A stretch of 64,000 nt of DNA from Mermis nigrescens (lineage: Eukaryota > Nematoda > Enoplea > Mermithida > Mermithidae), in contig JAVLUZ010000645.1 in NCBI GenBank assembly GCA_036768485.1, forward strand, positions 310,001 through 374,000. The letters are read 5' to 3'. The notes beneath the pieces were generated by a model. That model was given only the letters and a program-made list of their open reading frames with translations. It made no database searches and was not told the origin of the DNA. Both the position numbers and the translations under genes were made by a program. Below are positions 44,866 through 54,442 of the stretch, in pieces; the first letter of the stretch is position 1; every line of letters begins with the position of its first letter.

Positions 44866-45835
44866 GCCCTTTTAAAAGTTAACACCTGAAAGCATAAAAA
44901 TTTTTATGGATACATAAGTTTGCTCATTATGCATAAGTTTTTTTAAGTGAAAAATTTCATCTATTTCAACGTTGATCTTCCACAAATAACACGAGGCAAA
45001 AGATAACAGTACACTACTGGCATTTGACAAATGTCATCTGGGAGAGGACAAATAAAATAACGTTAATGTATCTATTTGTTTCCTCAATCCTTGTTTGCAA
45101 CTGTATTGTTGTTAGTGAACTTTATGGCTAATCGTGATCGAAATGTTAGGAAATTTTGTAATTTGACGGAAATCGAAATAGCATATGAAAATTTGTTAGA
45201 ACTCATGGTCTCATTCCTGGTGCTCAGACGTTTCCGCTACATATTCAAATAAGGAGCTCGTGTAATTTTGGAACATTTACATAACTGCAATGGCGCTTGC
45301 TAATGCTAGTGTTTCTCTGACAAGTTATTCAGGTAGGTTTCTCAATAAATATATGAAAAATCGTTTGCCTATAAATTCATATCTTATAACAGGTAACCTA
45401 TGAACTTCATAGCACGCTACGATAACCTTACGTTTACACCGTTAACGCAAATGTACACATACCTTACCAATACCATATGGCCCAAGCCTTCACATAAAAC
45501 AAGTTGAAGCTTAAGATTACCAAATATACAATTCTTGAGAATCTCAATAGTGTAATTCACAAAGGATAAGCTGAAATTTGCACAGTAAGTTAAGCGAAAT
45601 AGCATATAATAAATCTAAACACGATTTACTACGCAAATAATCTCGGAAAAACCATCTTGACAAACATCATCATTTCCTAGCATAAATGCACAATTGGAGC
45701 CAAATAAGTTTTATTACTAAGAAAATACAAAAAGTAATGATAATATGGACATCGGATATAAAACGAATGTCAAAAACACATACGGTCATAATAAGCATTG
45801 TCGCTGCGCGCGGAACAATTCTGCAAATGAACGAC
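44866..45835. other. Presumed CNC 5' flank, nothing recognised
   Basis: AT-rich, no repeat family. This 1-kb block and the array beyond it separate the CNC start from the Beclin-1 3' end, so promoter elements would be expected here, but I see no distinctive box. Confidence 0.4.
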
Positions 45836-46565
45836 GTTTGAAAATTCCAATAGAAATCGGTTAAATTTTCTAAATTACTAAATTTTACATTAAATGTTAT
45901 CTTTTCTAAAACGCTTCTCTGGCATGCACAGAGTTTTAAAACTTCAATAGTAATTTTATTAATCTCGACTTAAATTACTCTCGATCTTCATGAAAATAAA
46001 GTCCTATCAATTAGGGAATTGCATTAAACTAGAGTTCCTGGTGATTTAAAACATTTTTAAATATTACAATAAACGTCATCGTTTTTGAAACACTTTTCTG
46101 TTGATGAGACAAAGTTTCAAGTTTCATATAAATCCTCATAATCACGGCTTGAATAACCCCCGATCTTCGAAAAACTAAAGTCCTATAAATTAGGGAAATA
46201 AATTAACCTGTTTCTAGTTATTTTTAAAATTTCAAAATTTCACAAAAAAATGTCCTTTTGAGACAGACTTTTTTGCTAAATGAACAAAATGCGAGAATTT
46301 TAATATACATCCAAGTGAACTCGACTTAAACAACTCTCTCAATCTTCGACATACTAAAGTAATGTAGGTTAGAAAATGCGAAAAACTACAGTTCCTGTGA
46401 CTCACGAAATTTGAAAATTTCAAACTCAAACGTCCTTTTTTTGAAACGCTTTTCAGCAAATGAACAAAATTTGAAAATCTAAACATTTAGTCTAAATAAA
46501 CTCGAATAAATAAATCTCGACCTTCGAGGAAAAGTCTTAAAAATTAAGAATGATCTCGGCTTAAA
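45836..46565. repeat. Degenerate tandem repeat, period about 180 bp, four units
   Basis: Recurring landmarks are a GAAACGCTTTTC-like block at about 45910, 46088, 46262 and 46444, AGAGTTCCTG/CAGTTCCTG at about 46030, 46210 and 46388, and CTCGACTTAAA...CTCGATCTTC between them. Units are strongly diverged. No gene was seen. Confidence 0.7.
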
Positions 46566-48232
46566 TAAATCTCAAATGCAATTTATAGATTTATACTATA
46601 AAAAAATTTCGAAAGATTATCAGTACAGCGCTATGCGCATTAAAACTTTGACATTTGTACCGTTTTCTAGTCAAATTTACGACCTTTTGAATGATTCATT
46701 GATAAGAGTTGCTTGCAGTTTTACTTAGCGCACCCCATTTGCGCGGCCGCTAACGACCAACATAGTGCGTTTTGGAAGCTTCTCATTAGCGCACCACAGA
46801 AATCTAGAACTATTATAGGATAGGTCAAAATGGAATTAGTGCTGATCATACATGATCTACGGGGATCGGGGAGGAGGTTTCACTCACCCATACATGATTT
46901 TGGGGGTTTGGGGGAGGTTTTCACCCTCCCCCCAGAAAAATTATCACCCCCACAGAATTCGCGATTCTTTGAAAGTTCCCAAAAAAATTTTAAAAATGCG
47001 TAGACAGTGCATTTTTAAACGTTTTTGGCTGTCTATCTGCTCGAAAGTGTCAAATTTCCGGCGCCATATACTCATGTTTTGACCTTATTTTGTTCAATTT
47101 TCACGACCCTTCTTTTTGATTTTTTTCGAAATTTTTTTGTTTTTACGCCCTAGAAAGATAGAGAATGTCAGAAACGACGAAAAACGATGTTTTTTTACGC
47201 GTGCCTACCGATATTTGGGCCCAAAAAAAGCGCATTAAAATTTCACCAACCCCCAGAATTTCCATGTTGTGCAAGTCTGGCTTCATCCCCAGAAAAATTT
47301 TAGCCCCCTTCACCAGAATTCGCGATTTTTCAAGTTTGCATAAATTTCCTGAAAATTCGTAGAAAAGAAGCTTTTTAAAGCGTTTTAGCTATCTGTTTGC
47401 TCAGTGTCAAATGTTCGACGGTTCGCGCCATATGCTCATGTTTCCACTATATTTTATTCAAATTTGTTCGACTTTTTATGATTTTTTTCGGAAATTTTTC
47501 TTATGTTTTTATACTCTAGAAAGGTAGAGCCATCATCAGAAACGCCGAACAACGATGTTTTTGCGCATATCCACCATTTTTGTTCCCAGAAAACGTACTT
47601 TAGAATTCTACACTGTATTCCCATGTTGTGTGTGTATGATGCTGATTGTGTCAATATTTGAGTCAGTGTTAGGCGTGTAATTCGTGTCCATTTACAAGCA
47701 ATGCTTCTGACTAAATTCGATATTACGAAACATTGAAATGTGTCCATATGCACATGTAACGGCTCGAAATTTTCGAGTGGGGGTCCCCAACCATTTTTAG
47801 GGTAGAGAGTAATTAACCTTGGAATTTAGGCCAAAACAGCCAAAAAAGACCTAAAAACGGCAAAAAGCGCAATTTTCTCCAAAAACGAGGGGGTCAAAAA
47901 TTTTCAGACTTTGGGGGAGGGGAATGGGACAACCTTGGGTTGTAGGCATCCACATCCTCCATCTTACATGTATGATAAAGTCTTTGCTTTAAATGACTTT
48001 CTGTTGAAATAAAAATTTACTTTCAAGCATATAACTGTTCAAAATTTGCATGAAATTCAGCCCAAAATCATCTGAAACTTCCCGCGAAATTTCGCAAAGA
48101 AATTGAGGTAATACCTACCCGAAAGAGTCCGGTCTCTGTTCATCACATCTAAGTAATACGTACGTAATTCACCATGAATTGTACAGAATATAAAACACAC
48201 GAAGCCAACGCGAAATCCGATAATTAAACTAG
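46566..48232. other. Repeat-rich spacer between CNC and Beclin-1
   Basis: 46600-46640 is a hairpin variant. 46725-46800 is a GCGCACC/GCGCGGCCGC remnant like the 11369 element's ends. About 46850-47270 and 47275-47640 are two family H copies (CCCCAGAATTCGCGATT; TAGAAAGATAGAG; CAGAAACG). 47975-48232 is the 3' flank of Beclin-1, without a feature I can name. Confidence 0.55.
47751..47974 (+). mobile_element. hAT-like MITE, family G
   Basis: From CACATGTAACGGCTCG to CATCTTACATGTATG. No clear flanking duplication. Confidence 0.75.
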
Positions 48233-48561
48233 TCACTGCATGGAAGATACACAAACAAGGGCCCATTTTAAATTGGTCAATACGCACTTCATGGCCTTTG
48301 TCCATCGCTCTTCCGAATTAAACTGAATTTTAACTGAAAATTCCTTTCCCTTGTCCTCAACTTTGTCCTTGTGCATTTTATACGGCAAGCAGCCACCGCC
48401 AGTTTCATCCAGTCGCTGCTTGAATTGCTGTAAACAGTCCAAAAACGCCACCATAGCAGAATCGAATTTTGTGTCCCAGAAAAACTTATAGCCCCCAGAA
48501 CAAAACAATGGCAAGTCTTTAGTACGTTGTTGCGAAATTTGGCTCGGTGCCAAACGAACTT
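48233..48561 (-). CDS. BECN1: Beclin-1/ATG6, last exon
   Basis: C-terminal half of the BARA/ECD membrane-binding domain of Beclin-1, the scaffold of the VPS34 class III PI3-kinase complexes in autophagy. It encodes [68 protein letters not shown] and [13 protein letters not shown], all close to the family (including the aromatic-finger neighbourhood and the NSEExWTKALKxxLTNLKW signature), then TGA at 48233. The two starting bases complete a Glu codon left open by the previous exon (acceptor ACAGCCAG). The acceptor is pyrimidine-poor, but phase and alignment both support it. Confidence 0.93.
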
Positions 48562-49493
48562 CTGGCTGTTCACCAACGCGGCTGCTCGCTATCCTCTTAT
48601 CATCATTGTTTTTGGCTTAATTCAAAGCACGGAGCGTTATTTAAAGCGAATTACTTTAGCAAAAGATGTTATTTAGAGTGACTTACTTTTCAGCCTACTC
48701 TTTCCTATACTCACATACACAATTATTAATTTATACAAATGAAATTTAGAATAAATTCATAATAAATACGTACAGAAGGTCTCAAAATCCATATTATTAA
48801 TAATGGTCAGGCGTATCTACAGACGATGTAAGGGCTATCTAAGGTGTAGTCGGTAATATTATTTTGTCACACTGACATTCAATAACAATTACTTAGTGCA
48901 TGAAGAAGCGTTATTTTCTGTACTAGACAAACTTTCGAGGCTTGCACAATTATTTTTTGTAAATTTTTAAGCGCATCGGACTGAATATTATTAAAGCTAT
49001 TCACTGAGGTGCCTATTTTTTGGCCTTTTGCGACATTTGACTAGAAGTTATGCTTCTTGCCAGACATGGGCATGGGGGTGAGACGGAGGAATAACCCCTA
49101 CCTAAGGCTATGGAAAAATAGGTACTGTCAGGCGATTTTGATAAATGAAAGGTGCTGCCGGAGAATTTTTGAGCTTAATGCGAAAAAAGGCCAAAAATTC
49201 AATCTGCAAACGGTGAAAATATCAAAATTTTCCGGCGCTTCGCGCGTATTCATAAATTTTTGTATTTTTCATCGCTAAAAACCCATAAATTGACTATTGA
49301 CGATTGGCTTTTGGGGATCGTATTTTGACAAATAAAAAATACCTTATTATACAAAAACAATGGCAACAATTTACTATTTGATGACCATTTCTGGATTGCA
49401 ACCCCCCCTTGGGCCACCTCTACCATGCCCATGTATGCTTCTTTGTTTCCTTCGACGGTAAATCAAAAAATCAATGTTAGAATAAGAACAAAC
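48562..49493 (-). other. Beclin-1 intron
   Basis: Contains the family L element at 49061-49437. The remaining 48562-49060 shows nothing. Confidence 0.8.
49061..49437 (+). mobile_element. hAT-like MITE, family L
   Basis: From CAGACATGGGCATGGGGG to TACCATGCCCATGTATG. Flanks CTTCTTGC and CTTCTTTG agree at 6-7 of 8. A near-perfect hairpin (CCGGCGCTTCGCGCG) lies at about 49230. Confidence 0.85.
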
Positions 49494-49839
49494 CGTTGTC
49501 TGATTTTTTCTTCCGGCCATCGTCGTCCTGCAAACATCTTATAAACGAGTGGCTGCCGTAGGGCACGATTTCATACCGTTCAAAGATCATATTGATTTTC
49601 TTCCGCATGCAATGCAATAAAAGCGCCGCCTGGCCCCAGGCAGCGTTTATTTCTGACCAATCGACAAAGCAATTTGGCAGACGTCCAAGCCGAAAACCGT
49701 TAATCGTGCCAAAATGACCGTCGTGCCATATATGAAATGCCACGTTAAATGCGTTGGTCTTCTGCAGCTTTTCCAGTTGAGTATTGGCGTAGCGTAATTG
49801 ATTGGCTACGCTTTGATTTTCGTCGTTCAACGAAATCAG
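49494..49839 (-). CDS. BECN1: Beclin-1/ATG6, exon D (BARA domain start)
   Basis: Acceptor GTCGCTTCAG, phase 0, ends phase 1 at GTTTGT. It encodes the end of the coiled coil ([20 protein letters not shown]) and then the evolutionarily conserved domain: [49 protein letters not shown] and [18 protein letters not shown]. These match the family's 'TNVFNATFHIWHxGxFGTINxFRLGRLP' and '[12 protein letters not shown]' blocks almost residue for residue. Confidence 0.95.
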
Positions 49840-50579
49840 CTGAAGCGACATGAAAATGGATAATTGCTAAGTTGTCAAATAAAGAGGTCAGATTGTTAAA
49901 TGAACAGTTCACTCAGTTAAATTATTTACTTAGAACGACTGACAAACATGAGTGAAGTTATTTATTTCCTTAACCTGATGCATGATGCATAAGAGTTTTG
50001 AGATCTAGACACGTTCAAAGAGCAAAACGAAAATTTTCTAGGGAAAATAAGGCAAAATCGAAGCCAAAAATGGATTGAAATAAAAAATTTTCATAAAAAT
50101 TTTATAAATCGACCAGAAATTTTACTGCTGTAGTTTCTGTACTACTCTAGCATTCAAATTATGTTTCGAGGCCAGTTTACGTTAAAAAAGTTCCCATAGG
50201 CCGGCTGACCCCCTAGACCGACCATGTTGTGCATATATACATAGCATAGGGCCGATTTAAGTGCACCCAAGCTGACTGCCAAGCATTCAAGCAGGGCAAA
50301 GTCCAAGCGACCACGCAAAAAACTTGCAAGTTTTTAAGTAAACACACTGATGAATTGCGTAGAAGCGAATTTCAATTTTGACCTGCACGTGAATATTTGG
50401 GAATAAAAATGCGCATGGTTACTGGTTAGCCAACGAACGCATTTGTACCGCAAATGTTGCCAAACGCATTCTAAAGGCAAGCTTATCAAACTTAAACATA
50501 CATACTCGCCCATATATTGAAATGGGCAGGGTGGAAGCCACCCCTCGACATGAATTTTTTCGCTAAAACAGGTTTTAAC

Positions 50580-50940
50580 GTACTTTTGAGCCAGTAAATG
50601 AAAAATTTTTCGGCACTTCGCGCCGGATTTATTGTTAATGTATAGTTTAACTTCTAAACCGCTCAAAATAGCTCAAATTTGAGTCAGAAGTGAAGAGAAT
50701 GTCAATTTTTCCCGGCGCTGGACGCGGATTCATTGTATGTATAGGTGTATGCCTTCTAGCCCATTCAAAAGAGCACAAATTTGAGTTATGACATGTAAAC
50801 ATGAAATTTTTCCGGCACTTGGCTCCAGATTTATTATTTATGTATATTTTTGTCTTATAGACCACTCAAACCGCTCAAATTTAAGCTAGACATGTAGGAC
50901 TTGTCAATTTTTTGGCGCTTCGCGCCGAATTATTTCTTTT
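50580..50940. repeat. Tandem repeat with hairpin units, period about 110-190 bp
   Basis: Units contain a TTTTTCGGC(A/G)CTTCGCGCCGGA-like hairpin, TTATTGTTAATGTATA-like sequence, and ACCGCTCAAA...GCTCAAATTTGAG. About four units, the last with the perfect hairpin. Confidence 0.65.
50914..50926 (+). repeat. GC hairpin GGCGCTTCGCGCC
   Basis: Perfect copy at the end of the local tandem block, outside any delimited MITE. Confidence 0.92.
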
Positions 50941-51595
50941 CGTATTGTTGTTCTTTGTAAAGCACAAAGATGAAATACATGATAGAAGCTAATAAATTAT
51001 TGATCGATTAAATCATGAGAAATCAATTGTGCAGATAGTTTAAACGATAAATTTGTTATTATGAATATGGAATAGAGTAAAAATTTCTATAATTTTTTTA
51101 AATCTTCTTCACCATAGTCAAAGCTCGCCGAAATGCGCTCAAAACTGCCTTTATTTTCGCTTAACTCGAAATAAAATCCTGAATTCGGGCCTGCATACAC
51201 ATACATATATTCTGTAATTTGTATAAAGTCTATAAGGCGCAGGCAAAATATTGCGATTCGTTAAAGTATTATGGCTGATTAAGAACAGGGATCACTATAA
51301 AAAATATACTTCACTTTGACCAACCGCGCAACTAAACTCAAATCTTTTGACCCTGACAAGTTTGTGCGTGTCCATGTATGATGCTGTGCACCTACAGTTA
51401 CGAATTATGGCTTCCCATCTACATAATTATCGTTGATTAAATATCTCATCCTTAATCAAGCAGCTAGAAAATTAAATAAAACGAGCCAAGGGACTGCGGG
51501 TATACAATTTGACTAACGCAGCTACCCCACGAATGCTGTAACAGTCAGTATCTCGCAATGCTAGCCTAACTCATATGATAACCTACACCATCAAC

Positions 51596-51798
51596 CATAC
51601 ATGCATAACAGGGGGGATAGGGGATCCCCAACCCAAAGTTGGCTGTCCCCAGCCCCAAAGCCAGAAAATTTTTGACTTCCCCCCTCGATTTTTGAAGAAA
51701 TTGATTTTTTGCCGTTTTTGACCGAAAATTGGAGGTCGTTTACCCCCCCCCCCCAAATGGCCGGAGAACCAAACCAATTTCGAGCCCTTACATGTATT
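51596..51798 (-). mobile_element. hAT-like MITE, family G
   Basis: From CATACATGCATAACAGGGG to TTTCGAGCCCTTACATGTATT, reverse of the 11021 copy. It ends 72 bp from the donor of Beclin exon C. Confidence 0.75.
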
Positions 51799-51869
51799 CC
51801 TTCAAGTTATAAGAAGAGAGCCCATTCAGTACTCGTACCAGCTAAAATATCAATAACTGCTTTATTAAC

Positions 51870-52022
51870 CTGACGAGCAACATTACGGGCATTTTTCCAA
51901 AGAGATTCCTCCTCTTCTGATATTTCATTCAACCCTTTTTCTTCTCGAGACAATTTCTCATCCAATTCAGCTTCTTCGGCTTCTAATCTTGCCAATTCAA
52001 CTCTAAGTCCAGCTTCTTCGGA
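51870..52022 (-). CDS. BECN1: Beclin-1/ATG6, exon C (coiled coil)
   Basis: 51 codons, phase 0 at both ends, acceptor TTTGTGTTCAG and donor CAG|GTTAAT. It encodes SEEAGLRVELARLEAEEAEL, then DEKLSREEKGLNEISEEEES and LWKNARNVARQ. Strong heptads match the Beclin coiled coil that pairs with ATG14 or UVRAG. The flanking exons join it without a break in frame or family alignment. Confidence 0.92.
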
Positions 52023-53262
52023 CTGAACACAAAACTAGTCAGCTTATTGCAAAAAATTTTATGATTTATAAAATTATACTCGTACGCAGGCCCGTCGCGT
52101 ACAAGGGATAAAGGAGCAGGCAGGTAGCTCTGGGGGAATGGGGGGTCGGACCATAGGTGGGCAGCACCGAAATTCTGGGGGGATGAAAAAATTTCTGGGG
52201 GGTGAAAAAATTTTAAAGGTCAAAAAATGGTCTTAAAAGTGGTCGTATTGCAAAAAACACCATTTTTCGACGTTTCTCATCAAGCTCTATCCAATGGCAT
52301 CAAAAAATTGCTAAAAAAGCAAAAAAAAATTTTTTGCTGGGGGGATTTTGATTTCTGGGGGTATTTCAACTTCTGGGGGGTGTATACCCCCCAAACCCCA
52401 CGCCCATGTGTGGTCCGGACCCCCTTAGAATTTCAGAAACTCGGAAAAATAGGACTTTTTAAACGTTATTTTGTGCTATTTTTAGCCTTTTTGGGCTCGG
52501 TCCCACTCAAAATTGGTGTTGCCCCCCACCCCCCAAAATTAAATTATAAAAAATGCTTTTAAACCGAAAATTCGATGATTTTGTGACAAATACATGCATT
52601 TTTTCCATCTTACCGTGCATTATCTTACCTTTCAAAATATTTTTCCGGCCAAGAGGGAAGGGGCAGGGGCAGCCGCCCCCTCTGCCCCCTTAAATACGGC
52701 CCTACGTATGTATTTCGATTTTTTCCGAAAAATTGTTCGATTGTTCGCAAGATATTATTCCTGCATTCCCTATCTTTCAGAAAGCTGCGAAATTTAAATT
52801 TCAAAATTTTCGGACGCAACACGTTTTTGCATTGTCTTCAAAAATGCAAAAAATTGAGCTCAAGAGTAAAAACGCCAAAATTTTTGCCGAATCCCTTAAT
52901 TGTTATGGTTCATCACTAAAACGTAGGAAATGATCTAAAAACGCAAAACAGGTCGAAAAAATTATTTCATGTAAGTTCACCTCTTCTCAACGCGTTACAT
53001 AAATCTTCGCAATTTCGGAGATTCCTTCCCTGAAATAAAATTCAAGTATGGGGCTGCTCGTGCACCTACTGTCAACAAGCTATGCACGTACACGTTCATT
53101 CATGTAGATGTGAAACTTTAAGATAAAACCTTGGAACATAAAGCTTTGAAACACAAACTAAGTTGAAATCAAAAAGCAACGTAAATCTGGGCTACCAGAT
53201 AGGATAAGCGTATCTTTTAGAATGGAAGGCTAGCTACGCACGTACAGGTAGGTACTAGGTAC
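52023..53262 (-). other. Beclin-1 intron with nested K, J and A elements
   Basis: 52088-52706 is a K-type element (CAGGCCCGTCGCGTAC at one end, CCCCCTTAAATACGGCCCT at the other). It holds a J copy from about 52113 to 52520, which in turn holds a family A copy. 52710-53262 shows nothing. Confidence 0.65.
52152..52412 (-). mobile_element. hAT-like MITE, family A, nested in J in K
   Basis: From CATAGGTGGGCAGCACC to CACGCCCATGTGTG. Flanks GGTCGGAC and GTCCGGAC differ by one shifted base. The J sequence resumes after it with CCCCCTTAGAATTTCAG. Confidence 0.82.
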
Positions 53263-53514
53263 CTGCAATTTCCAAAGTTCAGTTTTCAATGAATTGAAAT
53301 CTGTCCCTTCTTGATCAGCTTTTAAGTTTTCTAACATCTCCCTGTATTCATTGCACTCTTCCTCAAGCTGTTTCATTTGCTGATCCATACAATCAAGCAG
53401 CTTATCAGCGCATTCCTGGCACATTGGGTTATCGATAGCCGATACATCGTTGCATATTATGTCGAATAGATTTCCGATCATGGCAGTTGCATGACCCAGA
53501 TTTCCCGAACTAAA
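53263..53514 (-). CDS. BECN1: Beclin-1/ATG6, exon B (BH3 region and start of coiled coil)
   Basis: 84 codons, phase 0, acceptor TTGTTTTAG, donor CAG|GTACCT. It reads FSSGNLGHATAMIGNLFDII, then DNPMCQECADKLLDCMDQQM, then EECNEYREMLENLKAD and LKTELWKLQ. 'MIGNLFDII' aligns with the Beclin BH3 core 'VTGDLFDI', and 'NPMCQECADKLLDCMD' with 'HPLCEECTDTLLDQLD', including the conserved CxxC. The BH3 Asp that normally follows Gly is Asn here, and the Arg/Lys preceding it are missing, so binding to BCL-2/CED-9 may be altered. Confidence 0.92.
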
Positions 53515-53987
53515 CTAAAACAAATGTCAATCAGGAACACAGTCCTTGTCACTAAATTTGAATGTTTAACAATCCATAAGTTTTGCTAAAGGTTGTCAGA
53601 CCTATGTTACAGACGACAACGTCAACTTTTAACATAGCAACGCTAAATTATATGACGAGGTTCTGCAATGTCCTAATAGCATAGGCCAAGCAATCCTTAA
53701 GGATCGTTAAGTGTAATTTTATTTTTGAGATATATACCGAAAATAATCTTCCGAAATTCAGTACATAAAATCTTTATACCCCTTCCCAATTTTTCACGCG
53801 ATAAGCTGTTTTTAAAGCCTATAATGGGCGTTTTTCGTCGTTTTCAGTCAAAATTAGATAGCTTGTTAACCCCTCCTAATAACAGCCGAATACTCCTACC
53901 ATACATGTATATACCTACCGGCTCTAAATTTTGGGAGTTTCTAGCCATTTTTAGAGGAGGAGTAAAGACCTCCAATTTTTGGATATA

Positions 53988-54052
<65 letters not shown>

Positions 54053-54158
54053 TTATTTATTTATATTTATTTATTTATTGCATTTTATATGCATTTTATA
54101 TTCTAATTTCTTATAAATTATTGTTCTTTCTTTACAACATAGTTATGTCTCAAGTTAC
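53515..54158 (-). other. Beclin-1 intron with a TA tract
   Basis: Contains a G-family remnant at about 53880-53985 (CCATACATGTATATACC; CCGGCTCTAAATTTTGGG) directly followed by the TA tract and ATTT repeats. Confidence 0.7.
53991..54075. repeat. (TA)n then (ATTT)n microsatellite
   Basis: AT dinucleotides to 54048, then ATTTATTTATTT units. It is T-rich (plus strand), close to the Beclin exon A donor. Confidence 0.95.
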
Positions 54159-54442
54159 TTGTTGCATTTCCGTTGATCCGCTAAAAGGAGATGTTTTGTC
54201 ACTACAGCGACTGAATGCGCTACCGCTGCTGGCAGCTGATAACGACCAATTCTTCAAATAAGTGACGCCATTGTCGGGGCTTTTCAATTGCCCATGCTGT
54301 CGCCTATACACAGCAGCAGCTGGTTTAGATAACATACACATGCTTTGCCATTCAGGATATCGATCTGTAATCGATGCATCGAACTTCAGTAAACAATGAC
54401 AGTTCGTGCATAGAAGACGGCATGTCAGAAGAATCGCATAGG
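54159..54442 (-). CDS. BECN1: Beclin-1/ATG6, exon A (N-terminal region)
   Basis: 94 codons, donor GTAACT in phase 0, joining exon B. It encodes TCRLLCTNCHCLLKFDAS, comparable to the N-terminal 'VxFxCQRCxQPLxLDxSF' CxxC motif of Beclin-1, then a Ser-rich linker SLSAASSGSAFSRCSDKTSP. No in-frame ATG precedes the CxxC motif within the open frame, so an upstream start exon is required. The acceptor chosen (GGTCCAG at 54443-54444) is tentative. With exons B-E this gives about 453 residues, near the 450 of vertebrate Beclin-1. Confidence 0.75.

Larger units (their letters stand above)
49840..51869 (-). other. Beclin-1 intron, about 2 kb
   Basis: 50030-50240 is a family I copy in reverse (TTTCTGTACTACTC; GGCCGGCTGACCCCC). 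50300-50940 is a block with three hairpin copies spaced about 150 bp apart (about 50610, 50720 degenerate, 50914 perfect), interspersed with 'GCTCAAATTTGAG' units, a local tandem repeat. 50945-51590 shows nothing. A G element follows. Confidence 0.65.
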
